Positions 62,080-64,000 of a stretch of 64,000 bases of DNA are shown piece after piece. The stretch's first letter is position 1. Every line of letters starts with the position of its first letter. Location of the stretch: NCBI RefSeq assembly GCF_000025225.2, contig NC_013895.2, positions 682,001 to 746,000 of the forward strand, in the 5' to 3' direction. Source of the stretch: Mageeibacillus indolicus UPII9-5. GTDB lineage: Bacteria; Bacillota; Clostridia; Saccharofermentanales; Fastidiosipilaceae. A model generated the notes under the pieces. That model had not been told where the DNA came from, did not search any database, and was given only the letters and a program-made list of their open reading frames with translations. The translations under genes were made by a program, and so were the position numbers.

Positions 62080-63060
62080 GTGGAAAAACAGATGAACAAA
62101 GATGCAAACAAAATTGAAAAAATATTAGCTAAACTAAGCGAACGCTTTTTAACTCTGGGTGCCGGAATGGTGAACAAAGGGGAACTTTATATCGTGGGCA
62201 CGCCTATTGGAAATCTTAACGATTTGAGTCCGCGTGCGTTGGTAACCTTAGCTCAGGTGGACGTGATTGCTGCCGAAGACACCAGGCACACGGCAATGTT
62301 GCTGGCAGCTTTTGATATTCATAATTGCCTCATCAGCTATCATGAACATAATATGCATAAAGTCGGCGGTAAAATTATTGATCTATTGACAGAAGGCAAA
62401 AGCGTGGCTTTGGTTACCGATGCAGGTATGCCGGCCATATCTGATCCGGGACAGGAATTGTGCGCTCTATGTCATGTTAACCATATCAAGGTTAATACGG
62501 TTCCTGGCCCGACGGCAGTGGCTTCGGCTGCCGCCGCATCAGGATTGGTAAAAGGTGAATTTTATTTTGCTACATTTTTGCCGGCAGACGGAAAAATGCG
62601 CAAATCTGCTTTGGCAAAAATTATGCGCAAGGATGAACCAGTAATTATGTATGAATCGCCGCATCGTTTGGCTAATACCTTAAATGACTTAGTAAAGGCG
62701 GGGCTTGGTGACTGTGAGCTTTGCATAGCGCGTGAACTTACCAAAATTCATGAAAGCGTCAGGATAACTACACCTGCTGCAGCATTGGAAGAACTTAGTT
62801 TGGACCCTGTAAACGGTAAAGGAGAATTTGTTTTGGTGCTGGCAAATCCGTCAAGTTATCTGGCTCAAACTACAGCCTCGGAGGAAGTGATTGAAAGCCA
62901 AGCGGAGCGTGAGGTGCTGCTTAGAAAAAAAGCTGAGGTTTATTTGCATTCGAAAATAGGTTTGAAACAAGCAGCACGAGAATTGGCAGCTGAATTTGGA
63001 CTTAAAACGAATGTGGCTTATGATCTTCTACTCGAAATTAAATCACGAGATATGGTATAA
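62080..63060 (+). CDS. rsmI: 16S rRNA (cytidine1402-2'-O)-methyltransferase
   Basis: A 326-residue RsmI: GELYIVGTPIGNLNDLSPRA, AAEDTRHTAMLL, ISYHEHN, ALVTDAGMPAISDPGQELC, and VPGPTAVASAAAASGL are the tetrapyrrole-methylase-fold blocks. The family starts near residue 30 of this frame, so the first ~30 residues are an extension. Start GTG 62080 or ATG 62092; neither has a strong site. Directly after the trmN6-like gene, the normal Firmicute order. Confidence 0.93.
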   Translation: MEKQMNKDANKIEKILAKLSERFLTLGAGMVNKGELYIVGTPIGNLNDLSPRALVTLAQVDVIAAEDTRHTAMLLAAFDIHNCLISYHEHNMHKVGGKIIDLLTEGKSVALVTDAGMPAISDPGQELCALCHVNHIKVNTVPGPTAVASAAAASGLVKGEFYFATFLPADGKMRKSALAKIMRKDEPVIMYESPHRLANTLNDLVKAGLGDCELCIARELTKIHESVRITTPAAALEELSLDPVNGKGEFVLVLANPSSYLAQTTASEEVIESQAEREVLLRKKAEVYLHSKIGLKQAARELAAEFGLKTNVAYDLLLEIKSRDMV

Positions 63061-63117
63061 TCTTCGTGCCTTGAAATAATGAATTAATTTGTTTAACTTC
63101 CGAACGGAGGACTTGTT

Positions 63118-64000
63118 TTGTTTAAGAGAAAACCTACTGATAATGATTATAGTTCAAAAGTTAATGCTATGTTTGCAGGACCTGTTTCTGTGAACTCTCC
63201 GGAAACGAATGAAAGTGACACTGGGGCAATAAAAAAGGCCGACACCTCACCGGAAAGTGGGGAAAGTTCCATGCCGAATAATATAGCTTCATCTTTGGAT
63301 GAACAGGCAAATAGCGCGGAGCCTGAGTCCGAGCCTACAGATGCCTTGAAATACACATGTTCACAAGATGCTATAAAAACATTTCTCACGATGTCAAGGA
63401 AAAAGGGCAAGGTTAGTAGAATTCTGCCTCCTCAGTTGGCACATTTGGATCGCCATAGTTTTGCATGGAAACGCGATTGGCTGGTAGTTATCGGCTCATT
63501 TTTGCTTCCGATGATCATCGTTGCATTGGCTTACATCAGTCAAGGATTTTATCCATTCGGTGATAAGTCACCTTTAACTGTTGATTTGTACCATCAATAT
63601 GCCCCATTTATCAGCGCATTACGCTATAAAATTTTACATGGTGAGACATTGTGGTACAGCTGGCAGGGTGGTCTCGGTTATAACTTTTTTGCTACTTTTG
63701 CTTATTATTTAAGCAGCCCGCTTAACTTTTTGGCCGCTTTGATCCCGTTAAGTGCCTTGCCGGAATTTGTTACTTTTTTGCAAATTATAAAAATAGGACT
63801 TTGTGGTTTAAGTATGGCGTTAATGCTGCGCATAGGCGTGGCTCAAACCAAGGCTGACAAGGCTAGAGAGGCTTTGCTCGATCAGGACAGCGAGGAATTG
63901 GCGGATCTGCTTCCACCAGGTGGTTATTTGAATAATGAAAATGCGGAGTATTTTGAGGATGGTGCTTTTTGTCTTACCAGAGGCGAAAAGAACGCACGTA
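63118..64000 (+). CDS. YfhO family membrane protein, 5' part (runs off the window)
   Basis: The frame opens with TTG at 63118, 7 bp after CGGAGG (63105-63110), and stays open to the end, so at least 294 residues belong to it. Residues ~1-118 are hydrophilic and Ser/Glu-rich (cytosolic). Then come membrane spans and the YfhO hallmark FYPFGDKSPLTVDLYHQYAPF, followed by WYSWQGGLGYNFFATFAYYLSSPLNF (two stretches of the family pattern). YfhO proteins are 13-14-span glycosyltransferase-like membrane proteins, implicated in lipoteichoic acid or other envelope glycosylation. After span 4 an acidic stretch (ALLDQDSEELADLL) enters a loop. The standard search for ATG misses this gene. Confidence 0.85.
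   Translation, partial: MFKRKPTDNDYSSKVNAMFAGPVSVNSPETNESDTGAIKKADTSPESGESSMPNNIASSLDEQANSAEPESEPTDALKYTCSQDAIKTFLTMSRKKGKVSRILPPQLAHLDRHSFAWKRDWLVVIGSFLLPMIIVALAYISQGFYPFGDKSPLTVDLYHQYAPFISALRYKILHGETLWYSWQGGLGYNFFATFAYYLSSPLNFLAALIPLSALPEFVTFLQIIKIGLCGLSMALMLRIGVAQTKADKAREALLDQDSEELADLLPPGGYLNNENAEYFEDGAFCLTRGEKNAR

Overview
The window is chromosomal DNA of a Gram-positive, anaerobic-looking member of the Bacillota, most like the class Clostridia. The gene orders (ileS, site-2 protease, scpA, scpB, cmk, plsC, ispH-S1 fusion; tmk, darA, holB, ricT; dnaX, ybaB, recR), the AGGAGG-type ribosome binding sites, rubrerythrin, a 2[4Fe-4S] ferredoxin and a PepV-type dipeptidase all point that way. 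I cannot name the species from sequence alone. Most of the window has moderate G+C (visibly mid-40s percent) and holds ordinary housekeeping genes. Two stretches, about 2.1-8.9 kb and 12.0-17.5 kb, are much richer in A+T, use different codons and hold accessory genes; I read them as acquired islands.

Layout. 0-2.1 kb: the tail of an unidentified gene, a stand-alone ATP-pyrophosphatase type GMP synthase, and a structured intergenic region. 2.1-8.9 kb (island 1): a YeiH-type exporter with a divergent LysR regulator, an 891-residue wall-anchored surface protein, a small DUF454 membrane protein, and two paralogous small acidic proteins with the wreck of a third copy between them. 9.0-11.9 kb: a cation/proton antiporter and a second, full-length GMP synthase. 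12.0-17.5 kb (island 2): a membrane-protein ORF broken by a run of 29 T, a small HTH regulator, an ORF6N-type pseudogene with two in-frame stops, a large unknown protein ending in a HEPN-like R-x4-H motif, a MobC remnant and a glutathione peroxidase. Related intergenic repeats lie at about 2.06, 4.39, 11.93, 16.13 and 17.48 kb, at or near the island edges.

17.5-28 kb: a TetR gene with a perfect palindromic operator and a membrane-protein partner, a heterodimeric CydDC-like ABC exporter, tRNA-Leu(CAG), a flavin-type split-barrel protein, a beta-hydroxyacid dehydrogenase, an NSS symporter and a K+/H+ antiporter. 28-37 kb: one long operon from ileS to the ispH-S1 fusion. 37-44.6 kb: PepV, rubrerythrin, cold-shock protein, an amino-acid ABC importer, a PAP2 phosphatase, three tRNAs (Leu-UAA, initiator Met, Pro-UGG) and an SH3-type membrane protein. 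44.8-52.2 kb: C69 dipeptidase, ArsC/Spx-like protein, HAD hydrolase, free-Met-R-sulfoxide reductase, hexokinase, an acyltransferase-fold protein, RqcP and a DivIC/FtsB-like protein. 52.2-64 kb: recR-ybaB-dnaX with SRP RNA just upstream, then a YaaO-type decarboxylase, a disordered protein, tmk-darA-holB-ricT, ferredoxin, a TrmN6-like methyltransferase, rsmI and the start of a YfhO-family membrane protein running off the end.

The best candidates for something new are island 2 (the HEPN-motif protein among mobile-element debris), the paralogous small-protein array of island 1, the shared repeat family, and the 29-T tract.
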